From Acanthamoeba lenticulata (Eukaryota > Discosea > Longamoebia > Acanthamoebidae), in NCBI GenBank assembly GCA_002179805.1, contig NAVB01000383.1, positions 1-41,273 on the forward strand: a stretch of DNA of 41,273 bases, given 5' to 3'. The translations under genes and the position numbers were made by a program. Under the pieces are notes generated by a model. It was not told the origin of the DNA, made no database searches, and saw only the letters and a program-made list of their open reading frames with translations. Shown here piece after piece: positions 32,892-41,273 of the stretch. Position 1 is the first letter of the stretch. Each line of letters starts with the position of its first letter.

Positions 32892-34957
32892 TCAAGCAAA
32901 CGGATCGGAGAAGAAGGTCTCCCTCGTCTTCTGAATGTAGCGCACCACGAGCATGTTGAAGTCCCTGTGTTCCCCACCCAGCCCGAGGAGGTTTTGTGAG
33001 GGTCAGCTCGAGCGCCCTAAGAAGGCGAAGGCTGGCGAGTGCATACCGGATAGCAAAGGCCAGAATCACGTTGTAGAAGAAGTCCGACACCCTGCGCAGG
33101 AGGTCCACCACGTCCTTGGCCGCGCCCTTCTCCCACTGCGCTATCCAGGGCTCTGCAGAGGTGGACACGAGGAAGAAAAAAAAAAAGTGAGTGACGACCA
33201 ACCGAGTAGAGAGCCATGGTGCGACGGAAATGGCGGCGCACCAAAGTAGGAGGCCTTTTGGAAGATCTGGGACAGGAGCTGCACGTAGGAGTCGTCCCTG
33301 CAGAAACACACCGACCGCATACGCCTCATCAGCAAGAGAGAGACAAAGAGGAGAAAGAGGATCTCGCTCACGCTTACGTTTGACCACCAGCAAGGCCCGC
33401 CTTTAGAATTCCCGCCCCTCTCGCCATGCCCTTCAAGATTGACTGTGTGGGAAAGTAACCATCACCAAAGAACATTTTAGTCAAATTATGGAACAAAATT
33501 AAAAGAAAGTAAAAGTAAAAGTAAATTTTTAAATAAAATTAAGAATTAAACAAAATGACAAAGAAAGAACGAAAGCGGCGTACGGCTTCCTTGGACTTGA
33601 TAAAGGCCAGATGGCGCGACAGGCCGCTCTGCACGTTGTCAAGGATCGAGCACAGTTCCTCGAGTTGCTGACGTGGGATGACGCAAAGGTGAGCAAAGCG
33701 TGGCGCCACACACACACACACATACGAGCAGTCGCTTCGTACTCGCATGAAAAAGTCCTTGTTGTTTGCATCGTTTGGCGAAAGCTTGGAGAGCGCCTCG
33801 AGCAGGGTCTGCAGGGCCGCGATCTTGTGCTGCACCGCCGTGAACTTGGCCCCTTGTTGGCTCCTGCCAACACCACCAAACCAAACCCCAATGCACCACC
33901 ACCATGGCGACGTTGGGACACGACGCGGGAGGTTCTGGAAAACCAGGCTCAGAGACGAGGGCCTCTTACCACACCGTGCGGGAGATGTAGAGCTTGGGCG
34001 TGATGAACCCGCCCGTTGTGATCGTCGTGTTGAGCACCTGAGCGGGCCGACCACAAGCCAAGCCAAGACACATTATAGTTTTTGCCGCAAGCAAGACGAT
34101 TGGTCTGCCAGTACCTTGATGAGCCAGAACGGCCGCGCCAGGTTGGAGACTGGTGGCGCTTCCAACATCTTGGCGGTCTGTTGGTACCAGAGGAGAGGAG
34201 GAGAGGCTCAGCGCGATTCCACATCAATTGGCAATGAAAAATCTCCCCCGCAAGACGTGTCATTGTGTATTCGTACGGCGGGGTGGATCATCTCCTCCAC
34301 GAAGTTGACCTTGGCCACCTCCTTGTTCCGCCCCAGCGTGCCTGGAGAGCAGCAGATCAGGTGAAAGGACTCAAAGAAGAAGAGGACGACGATGATGACG
34401 ATCATCATCAAGAGGCCTCATGTGTACCGATGCTGCGCGAGGCAAAGTTGCTAGAGGGCCGTGCCGCCTTCTTCCTACAATTGCGATGACGTCAGGAGGC
34501 AAAGAGGGCGAGGAAGAAGAAGAAGAAAAGAGACAAGAAAGCCGAGGAGGCGGGCAGGGGTGCGCGAGTGCGTACGGGAGACACTTCTCGAGGGCCACCG
34601 CTCGTGCTCGGTATCGCGCGATGCGCTCCGTCGCGGCTGGCCGCACCTCCGCCGGCAGGTTCAGCAACTCACCCTCGAGCGCGACGACCAACTATATTAT
34701 CTCGATATAATTAGTTTATTCTATTCTATTCTATTCTATTTTATTTTACTTTATTTTGATGTAATAAAGTGTTATTCGCCGCTTGCCGGTTCCCCAACGC
34801 TAAGGAGCACGTAAAAGGCGGCAACCAAACAAGGGGGGGGGACAAGTACCTCTTTGTACTTCCAAAGGGCAGACACGTAATCGGCGTTGCGGTCGGCCTC
34901 GACCGCCGCACGCGCCAGTGTCAGTGCGTTTGTGATTCGCTGTACTTGGACGTCCAT
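32892..34957 (-). CDS. MIT-domain protein of unknown function
   Basis: ATG 34955-34957 begins MDVQVQRITNALTLARAAVE, continuing DRNADYVSALWKYKE, LVVALEGELL and RIARYRARAVALEKCLP. Together these make a three-helix MIT domain (residues about 1-75), which in VPS4, spastin and others binds ESCRT-III tails. Downstream blocks: SNFASRSIGTLGRNKEVAKV, NLARPFWLIKVLNTTITTGG, FITPKLYISRTVW, KFTAVQHKIAALQTLLEAL, QLEELCSILDNVQSGLSRH, then a Gly/Ala-rich SILKGMARGAGILKAGLAGG, YVQLLSQIFQKASYF and a C-terminal DFFYNVILAFAIRDFNMLV ending FFSDPFA. No catalytic motif is seen. The last intron (GTATGC to CACAG, about 32961-33045) decides the ending; unspliced reading would give a different tail stopping at 32764. 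I do not recognise the C-terminal family. Probably an endosomal or membrane-remodelling factor, by domain only. Confidence 0.65.
33443..33583 (-). other. AT-rich long intron of the MIT gene
   Basis: About 141 nt, rich in A+T with AAGTA repeats, between the exons ending KSKEA and beginning SILKGMA. Donor GTACGC, acceptor ACACAG. Confidence 0.65.
34692..34849 (-). other. AT-rich long intron of the MIT gene with ATTCT repeats
   Basis: About 158 nt between KYKE and LVVALEGE in phase 0. It contains a 9-C run near the donor (34833-34841) and on + a TTCTA pentanucleotide repeat at about 34719-34740. Confidence 0.7.
34833..34841 (-). repeat. Poly-C run (9 nt) in the first MIT-gene intron
   Basis: Nine G on +, C on the gene strand, a few bases after the GTACTTGT donor rather than before the acceptor. 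Confidence 0.7.
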
Positions 34958-35240
34958 CTTCTATTCGAAGCTCGCCGCAGGCGCACGAGCAATTGAGCTC
35001 AAAAGATCGTCTTGTGCCGGTCGGGGACGCGGCCTCCTTGGGGACCAGACCCAAAAAAACAACGGACAAGAAGCCTCGGCTTTCTTCTTGGTTGCTTTTC
35101 TCTGCTTGCTGTAATGAAGCGTTAATTATCTCGATTGTTAATTGCGATATTTCGTTGTTGTCGACTTTTTTTTTGTTTCACTTCGTCCCTGGACTCCTCG
35201 CCAGGCCGTCAAGCTCGCCGTCCGGAACAGAACACACACC
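34958..35240. promoter_or_regulatory. Shared upstream region of the MIT and ependymin-like genes
   Basis: A 283-nt region between divergent starts, presumably holding both promoters. A T-rich stretch lies at about 35165-35180. No defined element recognised. Confidence 0.4.
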
Positions 35241-36483
35241 ATGGTCCGTGCTCCGCTCGCTGCGTCCTTCTGTGTCATGCTGCAGCGGACTGTCTTGTAT
35301 CTAACCAACACCACTCAGCACGCGAGAGTTCTACTGTTGTTGGTCGTTGCGTCTGTATTGTGCTGCGCGGTTGTTGTCAACGCTGAGCCGCACTACCCTG
35401 TGTGGCCCAAACAGGTTCGTTCCATCCTCGCAGCTCATGATATATGTTTCTATGTTTCGATATCTCTACGTTGACTTGAACTGAAACCGGTCTTTGTGGT
35501 CGTGTTTAGTTCACGGTCTACTTTGACGTGCTCGTGCCCTCCTATGTACGGTTACGATCGATACTACTTGCCCTGGAACATATGTAGCGAGACCGCTCGA
35601 GTGCTGACATGCTGGTCATGCGTACATGCTGGCGTCTCAACCAGGGCAAGGACTTCATCAAGAAGGGGGTTCTGTTCTACGACTATGCGACCCAGAGGGC
35701 GAGGGCCGACTACTACGACTGGTGCATTCCGCTCTTTGACGGCAGCGGAGGCAACACCACCAATCTCTACAACGAGACCTGCTCCTTCCTCATGACCTCG
35801 TCTGGCGCCTACTTCATCAGGTGGCCTGCCTCTACCCCGCCAGTGCTTGTGATGCTACATGTCGATCGTCACCAAGACTCTAACAATGAAGCTTGCTTGG
35901 CTGGAGGAGAGCAGTCCCGCCTTCCCCATCGAGCAGGACCGGTGCTGCTACTTCGACATGATCCCCCCGCCCACCCCCGACTGGCTCAAGAACACCAAGT
36001 ACAACAAGACCGAGGTCCGTCGTCGTCGTCTTCTCCTTCCTTCTTCCTCAGATTCTGTCCCGAGATCTGGCTTACATGCCGCGAGAACAGGTGCTGCGCG
36101 GCCAGGTCTGCGACAAGTGGTGGTTCGAGGGAACGAGCGATCCCGACAACCCCTACTATGGCTACTGGGATCGCACTTTGGACCAGAGGCCCGTCCGCTT
36201 CCTCGGCCTCTCGTCCATCGGCGTCACCATCCTCGACTACACCGCTTACCAGGTCCTTATTGCTCTTTCTTCTTCTTCTTCTTCTTCATGACTCACCTTG
36301 CTGATTGGCCATCATGTGCCATGCCCGCTGGGTCGGCAGGTCGGACCCGTGCCGGACCCGAAGCGCCTCGACGTCCCGCGCAACTGCCATCACGAGTGCG
36401 TCGCGCCGTCGGTCTTGGCCTTGCGCCGCCGCATGCTCGACCGCACGCAGCCGCACCTGCCCCTTGTGCCCCTTGCCTTGTGA
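35241..36483 (+). CDS. Secreted Cys-containing ependymin-like protein
   Basis: ATG 35241 starts a 51-residue leader whose hydrophobic core (VLLLLVVASVLCCAVVVNA) precedes EPHYPVWPKQ. Exon 1 (35241-35414) splices to 35510-35545 and then 35645, reading FTVYFDVLVPSY-GKDFIKKGVLFYDYATQRAR. Then ADYYDWCIPLFDG, YNETCSFLMTSSGAYFI, QDRCCYFDMIPPPTPDWLKN, VLRGQVCDKWWFEGTSD, RPVRFLGLSSIGVTILDYTAYQ and VGPVPDPKRLDVPRNCHHEC. The beta-strand pattern, paired Cys, the GPPxPDW-type turn and a final VGPxDPxxxxxPxxC resemble ependymin-related secreted proteins that are abundant in amoebozoa. That family call is from pattern memory and moderate. NTTN and YNET sequons suit glycosylation. It probably works outside the cell or in vacuoles; role unknown. 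Stop TGA 36481-36483. Confidence 0.6.
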
Positions 36484-36627
36484 CGGCCCGTGTCTGTTTG
36501 AATTTAGCCCGCGCGTGTGTGCGGTTTTTGCCTTCCAGAGGCAGCTCGTCTCGCTTGTTGCGAGTGATGTGGGGTGAGGCTGAGGAAGAAGAGAAGAAGA
36601 GGAGTAGATTTCGTGAAGTCAATGCGT

Positions 36628-37188
36628 CTACACATTGACAGAGCCCAGGAAGCGTCTCACGCGCTGTAACACCTCCGCCTTGACCGCCGGTGGCACGGAT
36701 GCTGCATGAATTATCGTGATGAGGGACACTTGCATTCAACCAAAGCGGGCTGAAGATGGCATGGATGATGCGCACCTCTGCCTTTGGGTGTGATCTCATC
36801 AACCAGCTCTTCCACGTTGACCTTGTCAACGCCTTTCTGTCGGATGAGGTCTGCAGGGACCGCGTAAGCAAGAGAAAGGAAGGGTACGTTGGCGCGGCAG
36901 CGCAACACCTACCTCGGCAGTAGCCCTTCATTTCATCTCGCCAACCGCACTGCACAAGCTTTGTTCGCAGCATCTCCTTCAGCCTGCTGCAGCGTCAGTA
37001 GCCGGGCTAGAAGATGGAGCAGGGTGAGTGCGAAAGGACATGTGGCAGCCAGTACTTTTCTTTCTCCCCTGATTCAATTAGCTTCTGATTGATGGTTGCT
37101 CTCACTTGTGCTCTGCAAAGAATTGAACAACTTCAATTTGAAGTGGTACGATTACGCGCAATTGCGATGAGGCTGCGTACTCCGTCAT
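36628..37188 (-). CDS. ENY2: ENY2/Sus1, SAGA deubiquitinase and TREX-2 subunit, 95 aa
   Basis: A small nuclear protein that links histone H2B deubiquitination in SAGA with mRNA export in TREX-2. Five exons on minus. Exon 1 has only 8 coding nt (ATG ACG GA, from 37188) before a GTACGCAG donor. Spliced, the protein begins MTEAQVRATINQKLIESGEK, then RLKEMLRTKLVQCGWRDEMK, GYCRDLIRQKGVDKVNVEEL, VDEITPKGRASVPPAVKAEV and LQRVRRFLGSVNV. It covers the human protein almost end to end (INQKLIETGER..., CGWKDQLK, VDDLVAEITPKGRALVP). TAG at 36628-36630. Introns lie at positions that split the helices, and each has a normal GT-AG pair. Length 95 against about 100 for relatives. Confidence 0.93.
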
Positions 37189-37464
37189 TGTGAATTGGTT
37201 TTCGACGACGTTCGAGCTTGTTGATGCCGGCTACGAGATTTACTGCAGGTTATCTTCTGATTTTTGCTACTGATTTCTCGCTCTGCAATAACAAGCCAGA
37301 AGAAAAAGAGTAAGAAAAGGCACTCTGCAGCAAGTGTGAGTGGTCTGTCATTTCGGGGCGCCACTGCTACAACGACCAGGAAGAAAGGTGGCTTGCCTTC
37401 TCCTGCACAAGAGCAACCTGGAGGATTGGCAGCGAGCGTGCATCTGAAAAGGGATACCAGCAGC
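37189..37464. promoter_or_regulatory. Divergent upstream region of ENY2 and the LRR-Roc gene
   Basis: About 275 nt, which must contain the ENY2 promoter. The LRR-Roc frame is open from 37261 without an ATG, so part may be a 5' exon or 5' UTR of that gene. Confidence 0.35.
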
Positions 37465-40400
37465 ATGCGGCAAACCGGGCCGGCAGGGCTACTTTCGCCA
37501 AACAGGAAGCTGGGGTCCGTCAGGTTGGGCGAATCGAGAACTCTGGCGTGTTCTCGTGTGGCCTCCTCCGGCAGCTGCGATCGGGAATCGTCCTTTCACG
37601 TTCACATCTCCTCTTCACAACTGGCCTCCTTCCGGCCACCCTCTCCCCCACCCCAAGACGCTGCAGCGTCGCGTCCTTCCCTCGCGGTCGACGAAGTCCT
37701 AGCACGCTGCCTCATCTCGTCTTTCACACAGTACCGCCAGCAGCAATCGCTTGCACATTCGCGCGGCGACACAACAGCCTCGGACCTGTGCCTCGATCTT
37801 GCGGAATTCGAGGATTCCACCTCAGCTTGCCTAGCGCTACAGGGCCTAGCACGCATCTTCGGCTCGAGCGAGGAAGGCTCGCCAGTGTCGCTGCACTCTT
37901 TAGAGGCCATCGCCTACCCAGGCGAGGGGTCTAACCGTGCGAATGAAAGAGCCAATGAGGCCGACGGCACCAATGCGTTTCACGTCAAGGAGCTTCGCGT
38001 GCTGCCCTCCTTCCCGTTGACCGTCCAGACAGGAGGTCAGCTCTGCCAGCTGGTCTACGCCCTGCCAAGGCTTCAGAGCTTTGTCGCCACCGTGCATTCC
38101 TCCCGCCACACCGTCGCCTGGTTTCGCACATTGTCTGCTTGTTTATGCTCACGACCATGAGCGGGGGCTATGAATATGCACCGCACCACAGGCTGGCGAC
38201 GGCCTTCGCGCTCGTGCGGTCTTCCCGCTGTTGCTGCAGAGCATCAGGGCCTGCAGCACAACGCTCGATGCGTTCGTGCTGGACCGCTTCCAGCTGACCG
38301 ACGCCGACCTGCACCTGACCATGCTCAAGCTACCACAGAGCTCGCGCTGTCTGCAGACGCTGGCCTTCACCAATAACGAGTTCGGCCCGGCGTCGGTCCG
38401 GGCCGCGGCGGGCTGGCGAGGCGAGGGCGTCGAGCAGCTGGCGAGCGTGGTGGCCAGCGGCGTGCACCTGAACGCACTCACCGTGCTCAACCTCGCCAGC
38501 AACCGGCTGAGCGACGAGGCGCTGGTCCTGCTCGCCAAGGGCATCGCGCAGGCCGGCTGTGGGCTGGTCGAGCTCGACTTTAGCCACAACAACTTTGGCC
38601 GCGAGGGCGCCCGCGGTACATGTGGCCCCACCACTTGTGCACGTTCGTTGACTTGGTCTGTCCCTCACTCACCTTTGTGTGATGTTGCCGCCTGGACAAA
38701 GCGCTGGGCAGGGCGCTGCTGACCAACCGCACGGTCACATCGCTGAACCTGTCTGATGTCAACAACCACGACCGTGGCTGGCACCAGGGCCTCGACGACA
38801 TCACTCACGCACTGAGCGTGAACGAGGTACGTTCCAATCGACGGCGATATCCTGTCCTCTCGTCCACCCAAACACAACAACTCACTCTTGTCTCTCGGAC
38901 AGACCTTGAAGCTCCTGAACCTTTCGCACAACAAACTGCCCACGGCCATTGCAAGCGGCTTGGCGTTGGCCCTCGGTACAAGTCCAAACAAAGTCTATAA
39001 AAGAAATAAAAATTAAATAATGATTAAATTTTGAACAAATCATTAACTGAGAACACTAATACTCACATAAACGCAGGCAATAATAACAACACCTTGACCA
39101 CGCTGGACGTGAGCCACAATCGCCTGGGCCTGGAGGGCCTCCAGCAGCTGGCGGCCGCTCTTCGATTCAACCACGCGCTGACGTCGCTCGACATGCGCAA
39201 CAACAAAGGCGGCGCGCGGGACGACACAGCAGACACCACGGGGCGACTCGGCGAGGAGCATGTGCTCATGGACGTCCTGCGCGAGAACGTCACGCTCGTC
39301 CAGCTTCATTATGGCGATGACGTTGTTCCCAACCCGGCGCCACCAACGTCCGCCCGGAGACGAGCCGAAGTCCAGCAAGCCCAGCCAACGCGCTCGGGCA
39401 TTGTCCTCAGCCAGGTCATTCGGGCCTACCTCGAGGACAACCGTAGGCGCCACGCCCGCAAGGAGAAGCTCGTGGCCGCCTCGCTGACTCATGCGGGAGA
39501 CGGCACCGACCTCGAGAACGAGCACGAGTGCGACGATGTGTTGGCGGAGGGTCTCGGCCTGGAGGTGATGCTGCTCGAGCGAGGTGACGAGGCCGGCAGC
39601 CGCTACCAGACCATCGACCTGTCGCGCTGCGGCCTCAGTGCGCAGACGGCCGTCCGCATCATCTCGAGGGAGTTCAACTCGGCCGGACAGTCCTGCCGCG
39701 CAGCTTCCCCGTCCTCTCTTTCGCTCACGTCCTCGTCCTGCTCGTCCACCTCCACTTCGTCGTCCACGAGCTCGCCTCTAGTGTCTCTGCCCTCCGCCGC
39801 AGGGACCCCGAGCGGCGCGTCCTCGGCCGCGTCGCTGGCGTCGCCGGCGCCGTCGTGGGTGTGGAGGTCGACGCCGTCGCTGCTCTCTGACTCGCGGCTC
39901 ACGTCGCCGCACACGGATCAGTCGCTCCTGTTCGAGAAAGTGCTTCTCTTTGGCAACCGGCTCACGTCGGCGCCCGTGGGCGATCTGTTCGTCGCGCCAG
40001 CGACCGAGCGCTGGGAGAGCCTCACGTCGCTCGACCTCTCGGCCAACCGCCTCACGTCGGTCCCGGCGGCGCTGGGCGACCTCGCCGGCCTCCGCCTGCT
40101 CGACCTCCGCTTCAACTGCCTGCAGTCTCTCCCGCCCGAGATCGGCCAGCTCAAGGTTCGTGCATACCAGCAGGATTATGCGTGCTTGACATTCCCCTCG
40201 GCGCTCACTCGGGGCTCTAGGAGCTGCGCGAGCTGCTCTTGAACAAGAACAACCTGGTGGAGCTCCCGCTGGAGGTCTTCCGGCTCCACCTCACGACCCT
40301 GTCCCTATTCGGCAATCCCATGCAACGCATCAAGATGAAGATCTACGAGCAGTGCCAAGGCTGGCGCGACACGCTGGACCTCTCCTACGAGCGCATCGGT

Positions 40401-41273
40401 ACGTGCTGTTGTGATGTTGTCGTCGTCTTCAATGTGCTGCTTTTTGACGATGGGCCATGAACAAACACAGGCTCAGACGAGTCGTCGCACCTACCCACGG
40501 AGCTGTTCGCCGGGATGACGCAGCTCCGGCGGCTGGTGCTGAGCCACAACAACATCTCGCTGCTGCCGTCGGGCGTCGCGCAGCTGGCCTCACTCGAAGT
40601 GCTCGAGCTCGAGGACAACCGGCTCAACGTGCTCCCCTGGCAGGTGGGCTCCATGACCCGTCTGCGGACGCTCAAGCTCGACGGCAACCCGCTGGCCAAG
40701 GTGCCTCACGAGGTGGCGCGCTCCAAGGGCAACCTCCAGGTCTGGCAGCGCTACCTGGTCGGCCTCAAGGCTCGCATGGACGAGTCCTACCGCATGAAGA
40801 TGGTCCTGGTGGGCGATAACACCGTGGACAAGGCCTGCCTCCTCCAGGCCATCTCCGACTTTGTGCGCCCCACCGGGTATGCAGCACCCTTTCTTTATTT
40901 ATTTATTTATGAATTTTTATATTAAATCAAATTATTTTAATATTAAAAATTGGTGGACACCAGGGGCGCGAGCGTTGAGAGCGAGGAGGGACGGCAATCG
41001 TCGCGCTACGACACGCAACCGGACCTGATGCGCGCCACGGACCTGGTCATCAAGGCCACCACGCGCGGCCTCAACCCCACCTCGACCAATGCTGACGTCA
41101 CCCTCTCCGCGCTCGACATTACCGGCCTGACAGTGGACGACCCCACCTATCACTGCTTCCTGGCCAACAAGTGCATCTACGTGCTGGCCGTCAACCTGGC
41201 CGAGTTCACCGTCGAGTCGGTCGAGAAGTGGCTTCAGCTCCTGCGCAGCCGGTGCGTGCTCTTACCCCCCCCC
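37465..41273 (+). CDS. ROCO-like protein: leucine-rich repeats plus degenerate Roc GTPase domain (3' end off window)
   Basis: First in-frame ATG is 37465; the frame is open back to 37261, so an upstream exon is possible. A Ser-rich N-terminal region precedes ribonuclease-inhibitor-type LRRs (LTVLNLASNRLSDEALVLLA, LLNLSHNKLPTAIASGL, LTTLDVSHNRLGLEGLQQL), a Ser/Thr-rich linker, then SDS22-like LRRs (LTSLDLSANRLTSVPAALGD, LRELLLNKNNLVELP, LRRLVLSHNNISLLPSGVAQ, LEVLELEDNRLNVLPW). A Roc-like domain starts at MKMVLVGDNTVDKACLLQAI, with the P-loop at 40812-40835 lacking both the second Gly and the Ser/Thr. It continues LSALDITG (41115-41126) and HCFLANKCIYVLAVNLAEF, WLQLLRSR. The window ends in the next intron, so COR and any kinase domain are unseen. 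Introns at 38976-39076 and 40877-40963 are AT-rich. The exon junction near 38.1-38.2 kb is uncertain. Confidence 0.8.
38976..39076 (+). other. AT-rich long intron of the LRR-Roc gene
   Basis: 101 nt with a GTACAAG donor and ACGCAG acceptor; the body is mostly A and T between GC-rich LRR exons. Confidence 0.75.
40877..40963 (+). other. AT-rich intron inside the Roc domain
   Basis: 87 nt containing TTTATTTATTTAT; donor GTATGC, acceptor ACCAG. Splicing gives codon GGG across the junction and keeps the Roc frame. Confidence 0.75.
41265..41273 (+). repeat. Poly-C run at the window end, in an LRR-Roc intron
   Basis: At least nine C after the exon ending LRSR and its GTGCGTGC donor. The run reaches the window edge, so its full length is unknown. 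Confidence 0.6.

Noticed and set aside
32764..33060. Extended C-terminal reading of the MIT gene with a Leu/Val-rich transmembrane-like tail
   Set aside because: It requires retaining an intron with GTATGC and CACAG ends; the spliced form gives a continuous, well-formed ending (FAIRDFNMLVVRYIQ...FSDPFA). The hydrophobic run is what a T-rich 3' UTR would produce.
1..41273. Operon, CRISPR, insertion sequence or phage-like content
   Set aside because: No direct-repeat arrays, transposase, integrase or polycistronic gene packing; introns and an intact nuclear-type tRNA show a eukaryotic chromosome.

Overview
The window looks like nuclear DNA of an amoebozoan, most likely an Acanthamoeba-like organism. 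That placement is an inference. It rests on GC-rich exons cut by many short (about 50-90 nt) GT-AG introns, often with GTACG-type donors, on very short spacers, and on a gene set that is typically eukaryotic: MSH2, ENY2, ARFGAP2/3, a nonaspanin, prenylcysteine oxidase, an ABCG transporter, an F-box protein and a ROCO-like LRR protein. I found no prokaryotic operon, CRISPR array or transposase. I joined exons by hand, using reading-frame continuity, splice signals and recalled family alignments, so small exon-boundary errors are possible.

Layout. 0.2-10.5 kb (+): sterol O-acyltransferase-like MBOAT enzyme with an apparent frameshift, MSH2, a small ubiquitin-like protein, an ARFGAP2/3-type Arf GAP. 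10.9-14.3 kb (-): TM9SF nonaspanin. 14.5-22.0 kb (+): a small GOLGA7/ERF4-like protein, a prenylcysteine oxidase, a large low-complexity Sel1-repeat protein. 22.0-31.2 kb (-): an intronless membrane-anchored methyltransferase, a DxD glycosyltransferase, a secreted CE2-type SGNH esterase with a relic exon of a second copy beside it, and an ABCG half-transporter. 31.22-31.29 kb (-): tRNA-Lys(UUU). 31.4-32.8 kb (+): F-box protein. 32.9-35.0 kb (-): MIT-domain protein. 35.2-36.5 kb (+): secreted ependymin-like protein. 36.6-37.2 kb (-): ENY2. 37.5 kb to the end (+): LRR-Roc protein, cut by the window edge.

The genes are not a pathway or cluster; they are a compact housekeeping and accessory neighbourhood. 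Several concern membranes and the secretory route (nonaspanin, ARFGAP, prenylcysteine oxidase, palmitoyltransferase-cofactor-like protein, glycosyltransferase, sterol acyltransferase), but the sequence gives no sign of co-regulation beyond three divergent pairs sharing short upstream regions.

The most unusual signals are: a Roc domain whose P-loop has lost the Gly and Ser/Thr that bind nucleotide while keeping DxxG; the single-exon methyltransferase among intron-dense genes; the CE2 exon relic whose changes look like past selection on protein; a class of AT-rich long introns; and repeated poly-C runs inside introns.
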